Origin: Ischnura elegans
Taxonomy: Eukaryota; Arthropoda; Insecta; Odonata; Coenagrionidae
Length of the DNA stretch: 64,000 nucleotides
Assembly (NCBI RefSeq): GCF_921293095.1
Contig: NC_060247.1
Coordinates: 49,449,111 to 49,513,110 of the forward strand
Direction of reading: 5' to 3'
The notes under the pieces are model-generated. The model saw nothing but the letters and a program-made list of their open reading frames with translations. It did no database searches and was not told the DNA's origin. Every line of letters starts with the position of its first letter. Positions within the stretch are counted from its first letter, which is position 1. A program made the position numbers and the translations under genes. Of the stretch, positions 20,101-32,723 are shown in pieces.

Positions 20101-23100
20101 AAAAATAAAGTTTACAAAAAAATCTCGCTTGTACCATTTTTTGTTGTCAGCATCCACAGGGAAAGGCCATGCGAATACAGACTCATGGTTCAGTTTAAAG
20201 TAATCATAAATATATGAGCAGAGATCCTGATGAAAAAAATTGTGAGTCCGACGTTCCTTTTAGTAAAAATAAATACTCATTCATGGTCAAGGGAAAAAAA
20301 TGGCTCTTTTTCAAGGCACATAGAAATTACACAATTTAGAGGAGATATAAGGTTATACTCATGATTAAACAATATTGGATTATCTCACTATAGCGTATAC
20401 TACTGGCTCTTAGAGTAGGAAACACATAAGCAATCACGTGAATGTACTCCCCCATGTACTGCTAATTTCGTGCTATTTGAACTATTCAAGCAGAGGGAGT
20501 TTTAATTTTAAAAAACGGCATGATCCATGGTACACTATCACATTCTGCATTCCTTTTAATCTGTGTCCAAAGACCAGATACAATTCACATCCAGATGTAT
20601 TGACATCACAGGAATGTACATTATCAAATGTCAAAGGGAACTGTCATCAAATCATTTGAATTGAGAAATTTCTCAGGTACTTCACCCTTTCAATGTTTCA
20701 TTTAGTCATTCTATATCATTGGAAATTAAGGTAATAACAGTACAATTAAATAAACAACCTTACTTATTGATTTGTAAGTGAGCCTCCTCTTTTCAACTGG
20801 CTGACCACATTCTAAGATGTCTTAGTGTTTTTCACCAAGTCTAAATATTTTTTTTTTAATGTTGGCCACTTCCTCCCTCAAGAAGTAGTATGACCTCCCA
20901 GAGCTTGTGGTTGCAGGAGAATTAAGCACACACAATATGTGTCCTAGTGGCACACAGTAAACATACCTCTCTCTGGCCAAGAGAATGAAGGTGAGGGTAC
21001 TTTAGACGTCATGAATTTAAAGGAAATGTCACCTTCTTCACGGTTGAGAGCTTCCACTACTCCATTGTACCACTGCTTGCTGTAAATACAAGCTGCATAT
21101 AAACCAACAGCCAAATTATCTGGTAAATCCACTGTTTCAGAACAAAAATCAAATATAATGCTGTACTCGTCATCCTGACCAGTGAACTTTGCAGTGACTT
21201 TTCTATCCGATAAAGGCATAAAATGATGGAAGTTTCTTGTGCCTGGAATTGTTTTTGCCTTGGTGGGTCTTTCAAGAAGTTTACTACATGACCAAGCCAC
21301 ATCACTAGACTTAATGTAACGGATGTTGATGTTTTTCATATTACATATCTCTACAAAATTCATACATCCCGCTACTGTTTGTTATTTGCTGTGCCATTCG
21401 TTTAATGGTACCACGTATTCCATCACAAGAGGACTTTCCATGGCTTGTGGAAAAAAAAGACTGGGTTGCATTCATTCCATAGTCATTATAATGATGGCAC
21501 AAATTTATAAAAGACTTGTAATTTTTATATTGCCCAGCACATCCATCTGTGAAGTACTGAACCTCTTGGATCATAGGTGAAGTTCTCTTTAAAAATTCTA
21601 TGAGGTGACGTTGTACTTCCATAACAAAGGCCACATCATGTTTAAGGTCATCAGATGTGAAACAATGAGATGAGGTAGTGAGAGTACCATCTTTCTTCAG
21701 GTAAATCAAGCAAGGGTGTATGGTGCATGATAGATTGGTCCAGTGATAACTTTGAACTTCATCCTGAATTAAAAATGAAAAGTTTTCACTAAAATCCATT
21801 ACGATAACTGCCTTTTCATATCTGAGGGTTTCTTTGCTTATTTTGAAAAACGAGGAATGTTCTTTGGTTACGTAACAATGTGGTATCAGTTTACGGCAAT
21901 GAAAAATGGTACAAGCGAGATTTTTTTGTAAACTTTATTTTTTTGCTGTTGAATTACTTCATGCAGTGAATATTTAATGATAATCGTGGGATCATTATCG
22001 ACCACTTAGCTTTAGAAAAAAAAATCATGGCTTTTCATCTCACAGGAATGGAGTTATGGATGAAAATAAAAATCACCAAGTGTTGCACGTTGCGGCACTT
22101 CAGGGGTAACTCCCAAATTTCAATTGCTCATATTTCATTAACAATTGAGAATTGAAGGCTAAAATTGTACAAAATTGCTAGTTATACCAGGATGTATGAC
22201 CATGGCAAGTTTCATGAAAATCCGAGTCGGTGGATGTCATGGCCTGGTTGATTTGAAATGGAATGACCCGTAATCCACCTGGGGATTACATTGTATCTAA
22301 TATTACGAAAAATTGAGGGACATGTGCACTTGAAGAGAAATGGGAGGTGCAATGGTTTTAATCAGCTTATATTTGGCAAAAATTGTGGTCTTGGGCATCG
22401 CACAACATAAATAAAATCTTAGTATTCTTTGCTAGCCCCAATAAACCCTTGTGCTAATGTAACTATGGTACCTTTATTTGTTTAAACAGCAGGATTCTCT
22501 ATAGGTAGGGGTTGGTTACCTTTAGGCTGCATAAATTTCATGAAATTACCTACCCAGAAATTTCATTCAGCTTGCAATAATAACTTTTATCAATATTTCT
22601 AAGCTTGCAATGTTGAGATTGCATGCTGAGAGAGTTTAAAACTGAAGTTAAGACCACTAATTGACATTTTGAAACTGCAGCTTGCGGGTGCATGTCATTG
22701 TTAGCATGTAACCTTTTAGCATGACAAGGTTTCTGCCCCCTCCTAAACGGTATAAAAATGCATACATTCCAGGATTGAGAAATTGGAGTGCTGAGGAAGC
22801 CATAAGTCAGCATTAGTGAGCCCAATTTTCATTTCTCCTGAGAGGTTTAATGGACAAAAATTAATTTAATAGGCCCTTTTTTGTGATCATTGTAATCAGA
22901 TTCTCGGGAAAAGTCAGTATTTGGTGGATGGAAGGATGGCTTATTGGCCTGCTACTTTCTGAAAAACTGCCAGAAACTTAGCCAGATTTACCATTATTAT
23001 TAACTTTTAATCAGATTATTTTATGCAAATACACTGAATGTATTAATAAATTAATAATTATAAACTTTTTTTAAATTTGTAATTTCATGAAAATGATGCG

Positions 23101-24817
23101 CCTATTTAGTAGGATTCATCTTAAGATGGGTTTTATTCCTATCCTATTGATGTAAAAAATGGCAGCATCCAAATTTATTGATTGGGGGGGGGGGGGGGGG
23201 GGGTTAGTAATGTGTATTGTGTCAATTTTAATTCAACTTCGTTGTAGAAATTCATTTCTTGTTAATGTTCTTACTAGCACTCTCTTCTTAAAACATCCTT
23301 AGTCAATTTTATAATACCTTCACTCCTGTAGGCTATATCCACCTTGTGATGTGGATGAATTGAAAGCCTTACCATTAAAAGAAGATAGCCAAAAACGTTT
23401 CATTCGGATCGTATCAGTTGGCCAGTTTCGTCCTGAAAAAGACCATCCTCTTCAAATTCGAGCTATGTATCAACTGAGGCAGGTAAGTGGAATGAACTTC
23501 ATTAGTTTTGCTCTGTAAGTTATTATTATTATTATTATTATTTGATTTAATCTATCTCTCTTCATTTTACTATTTAGCATAATTTTGGTACTTTGGGAGC
23601 CAGGAATTTTATTGCACATGCTTATATTTTTTAAGCCTCTTAGCTGCACTATTAAATGAAATTTTTCTATGAATTTCACTTCTTTTGTCAAAATGAGAGC
23701 TCTTTTGATGATGTCTTTCAATGTTATATCTAGCATTTTCAATATTATTTATGCAGATGGTGTCAGAAGATATGTGGAGCCGTATAAAATTAATATTTAT
23801 TGGTTCGTGTCGTGGCTCAGAGGATGAAAAAAGGGTCAAAGATATGCAGGATTTGTGCCGACATTTCTCATTGGAAGATAATGTAGAGTTCAAGGTTAAC
23901 GTTACATATAATGAACTGAAAGAAGAATTGCAAGAGGGAATGATTGGCCTTCATGCAATGTGGAATGAGCATTTTGGTATAGGTAAAGTATGCTACCAAA
24001 TTAATCAGTGTATGATCTTAATTGCCTGTTAAAAACTTTTAAGCAAAGATAGAGGCAGTAAAAGCTGAAAAACTTGTTGACTGAAATGTGCAATGTTTTA
24101 ATGGTACACCCTAGAATGTAACCTTCACGTTTCATTCTCAAACAAACCGCCCTGGACCTAAGTACAAGATTTTTATCAATTTATTTATAAAAAATAGTCT
24201 CTTTCCTGTGATAGGTGTGGTGGAATGCATGGCTGCTGGGCTCATAATGGTTGCTCATCGCTCTGGAGGACCCCTTGCAGATATCGTCGTTGAGAATGAA
24301 GGTAGCCGAAATGGTTTTCTGGCCTCTGATGAAGTGGAGTATGCACAGTGTTTTGCTAAAATCATTAGCCTTTCTCCAGCAGCTCGGGCGAAAATCAGGG
24401 AGGCTGCCAGGTAAATAAATTTTTTTTCGTTATTATTTGGTGTTGTGTAGATCAATTTCGGTAGTTTTGTATCTGATTTTTCTGCACATTTGAATGACTT
24501 GATACTCTATGGACTTTTTCTGTTTGTATTATAATTTTATGCAATTGCTCAGAAAATGCTTGATTGAGTGTTATTTTTTATTGTTGATTGCATGTAGTTG
24601 ATAAATGTTTAGAAAAGAAGGCAGCCCTTATCAATGTAAAACCAGTTGGGTTTCTATTGAGGAACACTTGTGTTCTTAGGCTTGTACCTTTCACATATTA
24701 TTCTTCAAGCAGCTCTTATTTTTCTATTTCAGGTCGTCTGTGAATAGGTTTTCAGTAAAAGAATTTGAAGAAGGATTCTTAAGAGCTATGCAGCCATTTT
24801 TCTCCCAAAAAACCTAG
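17108..24817 (+). CDS. ALG11: ALG11 alpha-1,2-mannosyltransferase, split gene
   Basis: Transfers the fourth and fifth mannoses (alpha-1,2) from GDP-mannose to the dolichol-linked oligosaccharide on the cytosolic face of the ER (family knowledge). Exons with matching phases: 17381-17471, 17549-17679, 17781-18013, 18289-18613, 23332-23482, 23757-23982, 24215-24410, 24733-24817, stop TAG at 24815. Together they give 478 residues; human ALG11 has 492. In order: one membrane segment ([20 protein letters not shown]), [55 protein letters not shown], and the GT-B/GT4 E-x7-E motif EHFGIGVVE. The first exon is tentative: ATG at 17108 reads [10 protein letters not shown], with phase-compatible donors only after 17133, 17136 or 17142, none strong. 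The fourth intron is 4.7 kb and holds a transposon. Confidence 0.95.
20944..21363 (-). pseudogene. C-terminal transposase fragment, frameshifted
   Basis: A 139-codon frame that continues the upstream fragment after a frameshift near 21345. It reads [20 protein letters not shown] and later [14 protein letters not shown] and [15 protein letters not shown], ending at a stop after FTVCH. The continuous natural order (YEFC then K-NINI) shows the two frames were once one. In the family this is the region following the catalytic core. Not functional alone. Confidence 0.7.
21341..21799 (-). pseudogene. DDE-like transposase core fragment
   Basis: A 152-codon frame beginning [20 protein letters not shown] and containing [20 protein letters not shown], then [20 protein letters not shown]. 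These match a widespread animal family of transposon proteins with MDFxEN, F-DG-A-QYKN and SHGK-xCDGIGGT-KR blocks. The two Asp positions fit first and second acidic residues of an RNase H-like fold (inference). The N-terminal half is missing, since only about 100 bases separate MDF from the TIR. A frameshift ends it. Confidence 0.75.
23185..23203. repeat. Poly-G run
   Basis: About 18 consecutive G in the large ALG11 intron. The exact length is likely variable or uncertain in assembly. Confidence 0.9.
23520..23541. repeat. (ATT)n microsatellite
   Basis: About seven ATT units just downstream of the ALG11 exon ending at 23482. Confidence 0.85.
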
Positions 24818-26387
24818 TCTATATGAAACTAGGAATTAAAATTTTTATTACTGAGAACTATTTTTTATTTGCCTTAAAATGCTCTCTGTGTGGACTAATC
24901 ATGGAAATTCCCCGCAATGCCCATGGTGTAGTTCTATGACATAACTGGCAATGATCTCTGCTGATGAAATAGTAGGCAGAATATGGTGAAAATTATGGCA
25001 ACAGTTGCCGACTGCCTTATTTTTATGGCTTTACTTAATAATTCATCTGTGTGTATTTTGCAACCTAATAATATGTATTGCCTAATATGATGTGAGGAGG
25101 AATCAGATAAGAAAGTCTGTCATATTAATCCGCGTGATGACTGTGTGACAATTATGGTAGTTTATTTAGATTAAATGGGAGAAGGCATTGTCTTGTTTCT
25201 TCAAAGCTTGCCTTCCATGGAAGTCATTTGGGTGATGTGAGTGGAAATAACTATGTACCTACTATCAAGACTAAAACCTTGCATCATGGGTTGGTCTCAT
25301 CATTGTTTCTAAGAAATTATCAACAATCAAAAAGTCAGGATTTTGCTGTTGATTTTTAAAATGCTGGGAACGATTTTACTTCATTGAAACATAGTTGACA
25401 TGAATATACATACTTAATTTCTTTCAGAGCATATAGCTTCTCATGGTAGCATAGTTAGGTATGTTTTGCTTAGACTATGGTTGAGAAGTATGCTTATGGA
25501 TATGATCATGCTATGAATGTGTCATTTGGATGTTGATGAGTATTTACATAATGAATATGTGTCATCATGAGACCAGGAGTAAATTAATAGTAATCTTTAC
25601 TTGTAATTTCACTGCTTTCATTTACATGTACATTTTCTAAATCAAAAATTTTTTTGCCTGAGATTACTTTCAATGTTTCTAGTCATGGTCTTGTTGTTTC
25701 TTAAAAGCATTTCCTATTCATGTATGTTAAAAAATGTGTTGTAAATACTGTAAATTACCTATTTTTCAATATGATTTTGCATTTATGCTGAATTTTGACC
25801 TATTATTCAAGACATCAAAGTAGGAATTCATGCTAAAATCTCTCTAGGATGCAGTGGCATGCACTACTTTGGTGACTTCCGTGTATGACTTCTTGAGTAC
25901 ACTTAAACAATGATGGCTTTTTGGTTTAAATGGTTGCATAACTACCTAGAAATCAGGAGATCCCGACTCATTGTCAGATCCAAGTCTAGTCAAATGATAT
26001 TTTTGCAGAAAATTTCCTCCTTTGATGTTAATATTTGTGCAATCAAGTCCCTGAAACGTTAACGGAAATGTTTAATTCCAAATGTTATGGTTGCAATTCC
26101 CAGGTTGTATTTCCCCTAATTCCTGGGTTTGCCTCCTCTTGAAAAAAGTTTGTGACATTAGTTTAAAAGGTAAACGAATATTTATGGCTATTACCTTTAA
26201 GTACTTACTAGCTGTAAATATCTGAAGCAGTTAACTGAGAAAGTAAATGTGGATAATGTATTCATCTCTTGCTTGACTGTATGATTCGTGACTGCATGGC
26301 AAAGCTTACTCATTTTAAATATGAATCAGAAAAACCAGGATTGTTGTGATTAATTGATTGAATTGCAGAGATTTTTCTCTCTCAGAA
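24818..26387. other. ALG11 downstream region, no gene seen
   Basis: AT-rich DNA containing the ALG11 3' untranslated region. No canonical AATAAA was found close to the stop; ATTAAA occurs near 24833. No long open frame, repeat or RNA gene is apparent. Confidence 0.4.
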
Positions 26388-27708
26388 GGGGAGACCACAA
26401 AACTTGCTCCGCCTTTTTCAATGCCGTATTTTTTATGGCCTTCGGAATGGTGCACACTTCCCTGAACTAGTAGTGGTTCCGTTGAATGGGCCTTAGTTTG
26501 GCTGTAATTAATTAATTTTCATGCGGTACTTTTCACGAGCCGCGTTTGCGTTTAAGGCTACCACCCAGGGGACCAGGGTACGGGGCTTCGTGATGGCTGT
26601 ATATTTTGTTGTCTTCATTGTGATCATACGGCGTCAACTTTTTCATTAATTTTAATTGCGACGAGCATAGACATGAGATTACTTTTTTATCATCATAATA
26701 GCGTTTAGTTATTAAAGCAGTGTCATTAACTCAAAAAACAGTGGCTTTTTTTTCAAAGAAATGACATTTGTAGGTGGGCCTCTTGTTATTATATTGGAAG
26801 GGCTACGGAAGATTTTGGGAAGCGGCGAGTACAAGACACATTTGGTGTAATTGTTGCTTTTAACCCTCTAGCGGGCGCGACTGTTATTTCCTCTTGCTGA
26901 TCTAAAAAAATTAGCTTCAATACCTCGAACTTTGAAAACTCACAATATAGACAGCCACAGTACATTGTAGGAATACACGAGACCATTCTAGCTCAGAATG
27001 TACGTACGATGTTGAAATCCTTGGTTTTCGAAGATTGACGTATTTCATACGCTAGCACGCCCGGTCCAGGGTCATCAACTTTTATTTCATCCTATTTATT
27101 AATGGAAATTATATTTCGGAATGGTTCTTTTAGCACATAGGTACTGTGTAAGTAAACTCCCTTTGGAGTAAAGTGAATTACAAGTGTTCGAGAAATAGGG
27201 CTACAAGAGTGGTTTTCATTTTTAATGTGGAAGTTGATCAGTATAAGCAATGAAAAAATTAACATTTTGGCGCACACCAACCCTTGCTAGTGTAGTCGTT
27301 GTATCTCCGCGTTTGAAATGACACTGCTTAAATACCTAAATGCCATTATGATGATAAAAAAAATAGTCTCATTTCTATGCTTGTCGCAATTAAAATTAAT
27401 GAAAAAGTTGACGCCGTATGATCACAATGAAGATAACAAAATATACAGCCATCACAAAGCCCCGAACCCTGGTCCCCTGGGTGGTAGCCTTAAACGCAAC
27501 CACTACCCCAACTGACCCGTCTGCTGAGTGGTGCGATATCATGGAACTATACGCGGCTTGTGAAAAGTACTGCATGAAAATTAATTAATTACAGCCAAAC
27601 TAAGGCCCATTCAACAGAACCACTACTAGTTCAGGGATGTGTTCACCATTCCGAAGGACATAAAAACTACAGCATTGAAAAAGGCGGAGCAAGTTTCGTG
27701 GTCTCCCC
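26388..27708. mobile_element. Fold-back element with ~380-bp TIRs
   Basis: The left arm (26388-26765) and right arm (27318-27708) are inverse copies, from GGGGAGACCAC at the left edge to GTGGTCTCCCC at the right edge. They share blocks such as GGGACCAGGGT and CATACGGCGTCAACTTTTTC. The roughly 550-base centre encodes nothing recognisable. The right arm has an extra ~60 bases near 27500-27550. Non-autonomous, in the intergenic space between ALG11 and DAGL; superfamily not determined. Confidence 0.85.
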
Positions 27709-28642
27709 TTGTCAGCCATTGATTAAACCATAGATAAGGGGTTGGAAACCTGCGCACAATGAAGCCTCTGAAAACAGTTCAGGTGACTTACAAACACTAT
27801 TACCTATTAAAAATTTTAATACTTCTGATAGTGGGAGTAATCAAATACACAGCTTAAATTTAGAGAATTCATGGTGATGCATTTAGAGGTGGTGAATTAA
27901 CAGGGTATGTAAATTGTATCATAGGAGTGGGTAGGGAAGGAAAGGGGGGGGGGGTGAATTATGGCAAAGGTATTAGCTTGATATTGTCAAAAGGCATCAC
28001 GGGTACTGCCGCTTTACATCAAATCAGACAGATCAAGTGCTGTACCTTAAGTTCCCTCCACAAAGTACTCAAGCAAGGATTAAACAACCTCTGAATAACC
28101 TCTGCCACCACTGGGAGAAGGGTGAACAGGGTGTAAAAAGTTGATTTGAACAGAATGTGAAGCCTGCACTCTTACCACCACAGAAACCCAATCCCCCTTT
28201 GAATATTCATCACATATTTAGTGCTTAAAATATCTATGAAAATAAATATTTCTATCCCATACATTGATTACATTTTGAATATACATGTAAACTCCAGGTA
28301 CAGTGTGTTGCATACTCTAACCCCTGTTAGAATCTCATTCAGAATGAATGAATTTAAATTAGGCTTTAGGAATCCAGGTATCACACAGTCCATTATCAAT
28401 ACATTAAACACCAACCAGCTTGCCCATCGTAAATTTTCTTCAGATTTTTTTGGTCAAGCTTATTTTCTTTGTTCAATTCCTTAAGTTTTCACCAATAGTG
28501 GATAGTTAGACCTCATGTCTCACTTTAACCCTCCTGCGTAATAAGGAGAATCATAATGGTACAAATTGAATTCTAGAAGAACATTGCTAAGCTGATTTTG
28601 TCTACATATTAAAACAATAATTTCAGTTAGCTTCATTCTCAA

Positions 28643-28872
28643 GGCCGTTTTACATGGGGCACGGAATTGCGCAGGTTAGAGCTGCATTCATTTCTAAAAT
28701 GCTGTGGAATTGCACAAATGCATGAACAAAATTAGAACGGGCTATTTTGCCGTCTCGCATCCACGCATTCTCGCATGTGTTCTAGCAATTCACTGCTTTA
28801 CACGACGCAATTGTGATTGTGCCTTTGCACGTACGTCAGATTGCACAATTCCGTGTACCGTGTAAAACGGCC
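28643..28872. mobile_element. 230-bp MITE, GGCCGTTTTACA ends
   Basis: The ends GGCCGTTTTACA and TGTAAAACGGCC are inverted, and similarity continues inward (GGCACGGAATTG / CAATTCCGTGT). A related copy lies at 55592-55815, sharing TTCTAGCAATTCAC-GCTTTA and CACGACGCAATTG internally. No clear target duplication. Confidence 0.8.
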
Positions 28873-29768
28873 TTCAGAATGGGTAAATACATGTGCATGA
28901 AATAAGTTGATTCATATCCAATTACATTTCATTAAAAAATATCCTAAAATAATGGAGCATTTACAGTTGAGCTTGAGCAGCTCATGTGGAGAAAATAAAC
29001 AGAACTGTAAATTTATAAAAAATAGTATAACAAGTTTATCGTGAGCTGAATTACATTTTGGAAGCCAATTCAAAATTAAGTGCCTGAATTTCGTTGTTGT
29101 CTTGCACAAGTGGTGAGGGTCCTCCTCCAACTGAATTGTGGATGCTATTCCTTGGATAAGGACTCCAAAGCCCTGGTTCATTTATTATTTGAAGGCGCTG
29201 AGGTTCTCCACTTGTCTTCCCATGGGCGTTGCTGCCTTTTGGTAGTAGTGCGCATTAAATAAATGCTACACGTAACCCCCCGTAGGATCTACCCCTACAG
29301 TGCACACTCCTATTTTGGCTTGTGATTGACTTCAACTGCTATGTACATTTTTATAACTATCACCATATTTTGTCAAATAAAGTATTTTGTCAATGTCCAT
29401 CACTCATCATATGACTATTCACCTAAACCATATGCTATGTCCCTCATTATTAAATTGGCATGTCTACAGTTGGCTCATCATTACTGCTTGTGATTTTAAT
29501 GACTTGGAAATTCATACATTATGATGAATAAGAGGCATTTCCATGTTTGATTTCCTTCATATTGCAATTTGAGCTGCAGAGACAGCTGTTCAATTGGGCA
29601 TTTTACCTAGAAATTGCGGCAGCAGAATTACCAGCCCAATTGGAGGAGGTAATAAAAACCAAACAAAGAAAACTTCAAATGCTAATTGTAATGAAAATTG
29701 AATAGAATGTGTTTTTTTCTAATTGCTCCAGTTACAAAATTTCATCACTTCAGTAGTTAAGGAAAAAT

Positions 29769-29850
29769 TCCACAGGAAAAAAATCATTTGCCTTGACCAG
29801 GATTCAAGCCCAGATCTGGTCGAGTGCTTTAGTCAGCAAGTTACCAAGGC
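29769..29850 (-). repeat. tRNA-derived SINE-like fragment
   Basis: The minus strand reads TGGTAACTTGCTGACTAAAG, CACTCGACC and then GGGCTTGAATCCTGG. The latter resembles the pol III B box (GGTTCGAATCC) at the spacing seen in a tRNA, and the first part resembles an A box. A functional tRNA is not supported because no acceptor stem is formed. Confidence 0.45.
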
Positions 29851-30133
29851 ATCTTTCCCCCCTTTTAAGGACTATATCTACTGGACAAGATGGTGTGGAC
29901 TGCTTAACATATTATTTCTGACGATCTCTAAACCATTCCCCAGACCTTCCACAAATCAGGGAAATCAATACCCCATATTCTAACAAATCTCCCTTTGTAT
30001 GTGCCTGCAGATATCTCTCAGTCTAGAGCAGGAATAAACATTGTTGACTGGATGATAAACAATCGTTGACTGATGAAAACTTACTGAGTAAAACAGAGGC
30101 GGAACCAAGGGGCTTAACCACCTCCCCTCAGAG

Positions 30134-30292
30134 AATACTGTATTCCTCCGAATATAGTCCCCCCCTAATTTTGAGGTTTGAGTTTTGGGAAAAAAATTTA
30201 AAAAATGGGTTTGAATATAGTCCCCCCCTTAACTTTTATCACAGGCATTTTTGGAAAAAAAGGGAGGACTAGATTCAGACATATACGGTACT
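30134..30292. mobile_element. Mariner-type MITE with TA flanks
   Basis: After TA the left end reads CTGTATTCCTCCGAATATAG. The inverse of the right end reads CCGTATATGTCTGAATCTAG. CCCCCCC and CCTCCC runs follow. A TA dinucleotide sits at each boundary. Total about 155 bp with no coding capacity. TA duplication suggests Tc1/mariner mobilisation. Confidence 0.75.
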
Positions 30293-30299
30293 AGATTTA

Positions 30300-31580
30300 T
30301 TTCTATCCCCTTAAAAGAAAGGAACGTATCCATATCCCATCACCGTAAGAGTAATAGGGTATATTATTAAATGTTGATTCCCAACACAAAAATTGATCTG
30401 CCTCTCCAGCACTGTTTACTGATTGGTTCGGAAAAAAATCAACCCAACAAAAATAGAAATTGAAAGCAACATATGCCTTAGATAAATTTTGCAATGATCT
30501 AAAGAATTGATACCATAGTACACATTTTTATGGACTAATAGCAAAGGAGATAAAATGATACTGACCTGGTACTAGTCCCATGCTGAAAAATTAGGTCCAC
30601 TAATTAGGCTTTAACAGAGGGCTGATTATAATTTCATCATTTTTACTTGAGAGATTACAAAATATACACTCTTTCCTTCACTTGCTAAAAGTAACATACA
30701 TAATTCTGGAATAAATCTGCATTTTTTTTGTTATCCTATACACCAGCTTAATGAATAATGGAATCCTCTGCTTACTGTGTGCTAATATTACCAACACTGA
30801 AACATTTTAACTACTTTTGCATACTCACTATGATATGATTAAGTTGCATCTTAAGTATTTCATCATATTTTAGTATTTAGTAATCAAAACTCCATCTTAA
30901 TAGTAGTGGTCCATAAATAAATCAATTTTTAATCATAAATTTTACTCTATGGGTTGTATAATTTAATCAATTGGTAGTACTTCAAGGAGGATTAGTGCAA
31001 TGTATGTTCTTTCTACCCAAGTTCTTCAAGTGCTGAGAAAGCAAACATGCACCAAATACACTTGGAAAGAGAGAACATAGGTCATCACCTCAAGGTTAGC
31101 AGCAGGTCTAAATATATACACCCATCAAAAACATCAGATAGAAAATTTAGGGAAGAAAATATTGGTGACAGGCTTAAAAAATCATTTCCCAAAATTAGCT
31201 TCTAAACCTTCCTCAACCTATGTAATGCTGAGAATAAATAGATATTTATTATAGAGAAAAAAGTGATGAGAGAATTGTCTCCATTCCTTTGAAATTAAGG
31301 ACTCGATTAGGTTGCAGAACCATATCCCGAGACAGTACTTGCTTATTATTTCAAACTTGCCAGCATGAAAATTAATGGATAATTAAGTGATTGGCTAATT
31401 TTAATAACAACTTTATTCCTGAGCCGCAACTTTACAGTTTGGTACATTTTAAAATTATATCAATAAATAAACAATAAATATTATATTCTCACTGCCAACC
31501 ATACAATTGAAAGTTATTATCAATCTATAGCTGCCACATCTTTAAGAAACAGTTAATATATTTCTTTGGTGCTAATTGAC
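30300..31580. other. Intergenic and DAGL 3' region, no gene seen
   Basis: AT-rich with no coding frame recognised. It includes the downstream untranslated region of the minus-strand DAGL gene. AATAAA on the minus strand occurs at 31412-31417, about 165 bases past the stop codon, and is a plausible polyadenylation signal. Confidence 0.4.
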
Positions 31581-32723
31581 TCATACACTACTCTCTCCCT
31601 GTCCAACTGAGTGCACCTGGAAGGGGTATTTGGTAACTTTTGGACCATTTACCAGGCAAGGCGAGACTGAAGTGTGGGAGGAACATTGGGAGGTGGAAGA
31701 CACTGTCGGAGATGCAAGTGAGGCTGATGTTTGGTTCACTTCCCGAACAAGTGATCCACTGCTTGATTGATGAGGGTCCGCCTTCCAAGTAGCCCTTGGC
31801 ACACCTCTCCAACTGCTTGCAACAGTAGCACCAGCAGTTGCCGAAACTGCCACGGCATCTTCCTTTTTATTACTTGTACTGAAATCCCCCAAGTCAAATG
31901 TCACCTGTTTGGAGGAGTTGGACTGAGCCGATTCGAAACTTTGGTCCTCGGAACTTGATGTCACCATAGGCAACATTGATCCTGGTTCCCCAACAAGACC
32001 CATGCAAACATTGTCCCCATCTAAAGAGTCTGCAAGTCGTTGGGAACGGATGGCAACACGACCGCGTCTACACGGCGGAGTCACAAACACCTCCGCTCCA
32101 GTTTGTGCACCCAACACCAGACCCAAGCTGGCCCTTGAACTAATACTCGAGACCTCTGAAAGGGATTCGGGCGTGGCAAGCGGAGCCAGTCCCAGCCAGT
32201 CATCATTAACCAGATCCACCCTCCCTGGACTTATAACCCCACTGGTCGCTGACCACTGCCCCAAGAGCGGGGGCCACTGGTTTGCAGAGGGAGATTTGCA
32301 CATGGGGGACTGGCGTTGGCAGACTTCTTCCAGGATGGAGGGATATTCCCACGGGGAGAGTAGGGGGTGAGGGGCCAATGGGGGCGACGTGGCTGTCCCT
32401 GTGGTTGCCGTGGCAGCCATTGTTGATGCGTAGGAGGAGGAGGACGAGGAGCCAGACGCAAGTCCACCGTGGCCATTGGTCCCTGGACACATTGGGAGAA
32501 AAGGTTTGACTGTCACTGTGGACGAAGGCGTTGGGGCAGCCTCTGGTCCAAAACTTGTTTCGAGGCACAGGCGATGAGGAGGGGTCTTAGCGGGGGAGCC
32601 GAGGAGCAAGTGGCAGCACTCAGGATCTTCATCTGCTGGCACACAGGAGGCTGTAGGTGGGGCACTATCACTTGTAGGAGACACCAGACGTGCAGGTTTG
32701 GCTGGTCCTGCATGAGTTATAAC
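31581..32723 (-). CDS. DAGLA: DAGL terminal exon (C-terminal tail)
   Basis: An open frame of about 380 codons, from the acceptor TTTCTAG at 32724 to TGA at 31581. It is low complexity, rich in Ser, Pro, Thr and Ala, with a serine run (SGSSSSSSYAS). In mammals this tail is the phosphorylated regulatory part that also binds Homer through PPxxF; no PPxxF is visible here. The upstream exon ends in phase 2, whereas this frame needs phase 0 at 32723, so the junction is unresolved. Confidence 0.85.
   Translation of the reverse strand, partial: VITHAGPAKPARLVSPTSDSAPPTASCVPADEDPECCHLLLGSPAKTPPHRLCLETSFGPEAAPTPSSTVTVKPFLPMCPGTNGHGGLASGSSSSSSYASTMAATATTGTATSPPLAPHPLLSPWEYPSILEEVCQRQSPMCKSPSANQWPPLLGQWSATSGVISPGRVDLVNDDWLGLAPLATPESLSEVSSISSRASLGLVLGAQTGAEVFVTPPCRRGRVAIRSQRLADSLDGDNVCMGLVGEPGSMLPMVTSSSEDQSFESAQSNSSKQVTFDLGDFSTSNKKEDAVAVSATAGATVASSWRGVPRATWKADPHQSSSGSLVREVNQTSASLASPTVSSTSQCSSHTSVSPCLVNGPKVTKYPFQVHSVGQGESSV

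Larger units (their letters stand above)
19765..22269 (-). mobile_element. DNA transposon with ~370-bp TIRs in ALG11 intron
   Basis: The left TIR (19765-20142) and right TIR (21902-22269) are diverged inverse copies, starting GGGTCATTCCAT at both outer ends and running to TCTCGCTTGTACCATTTTT at the inner ends. Between them the minus strand carries two transposase fragments. The target duplication is not clear. Inserted within the large ALG11 intron, antisense to the gene. Confidence 0.85.
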
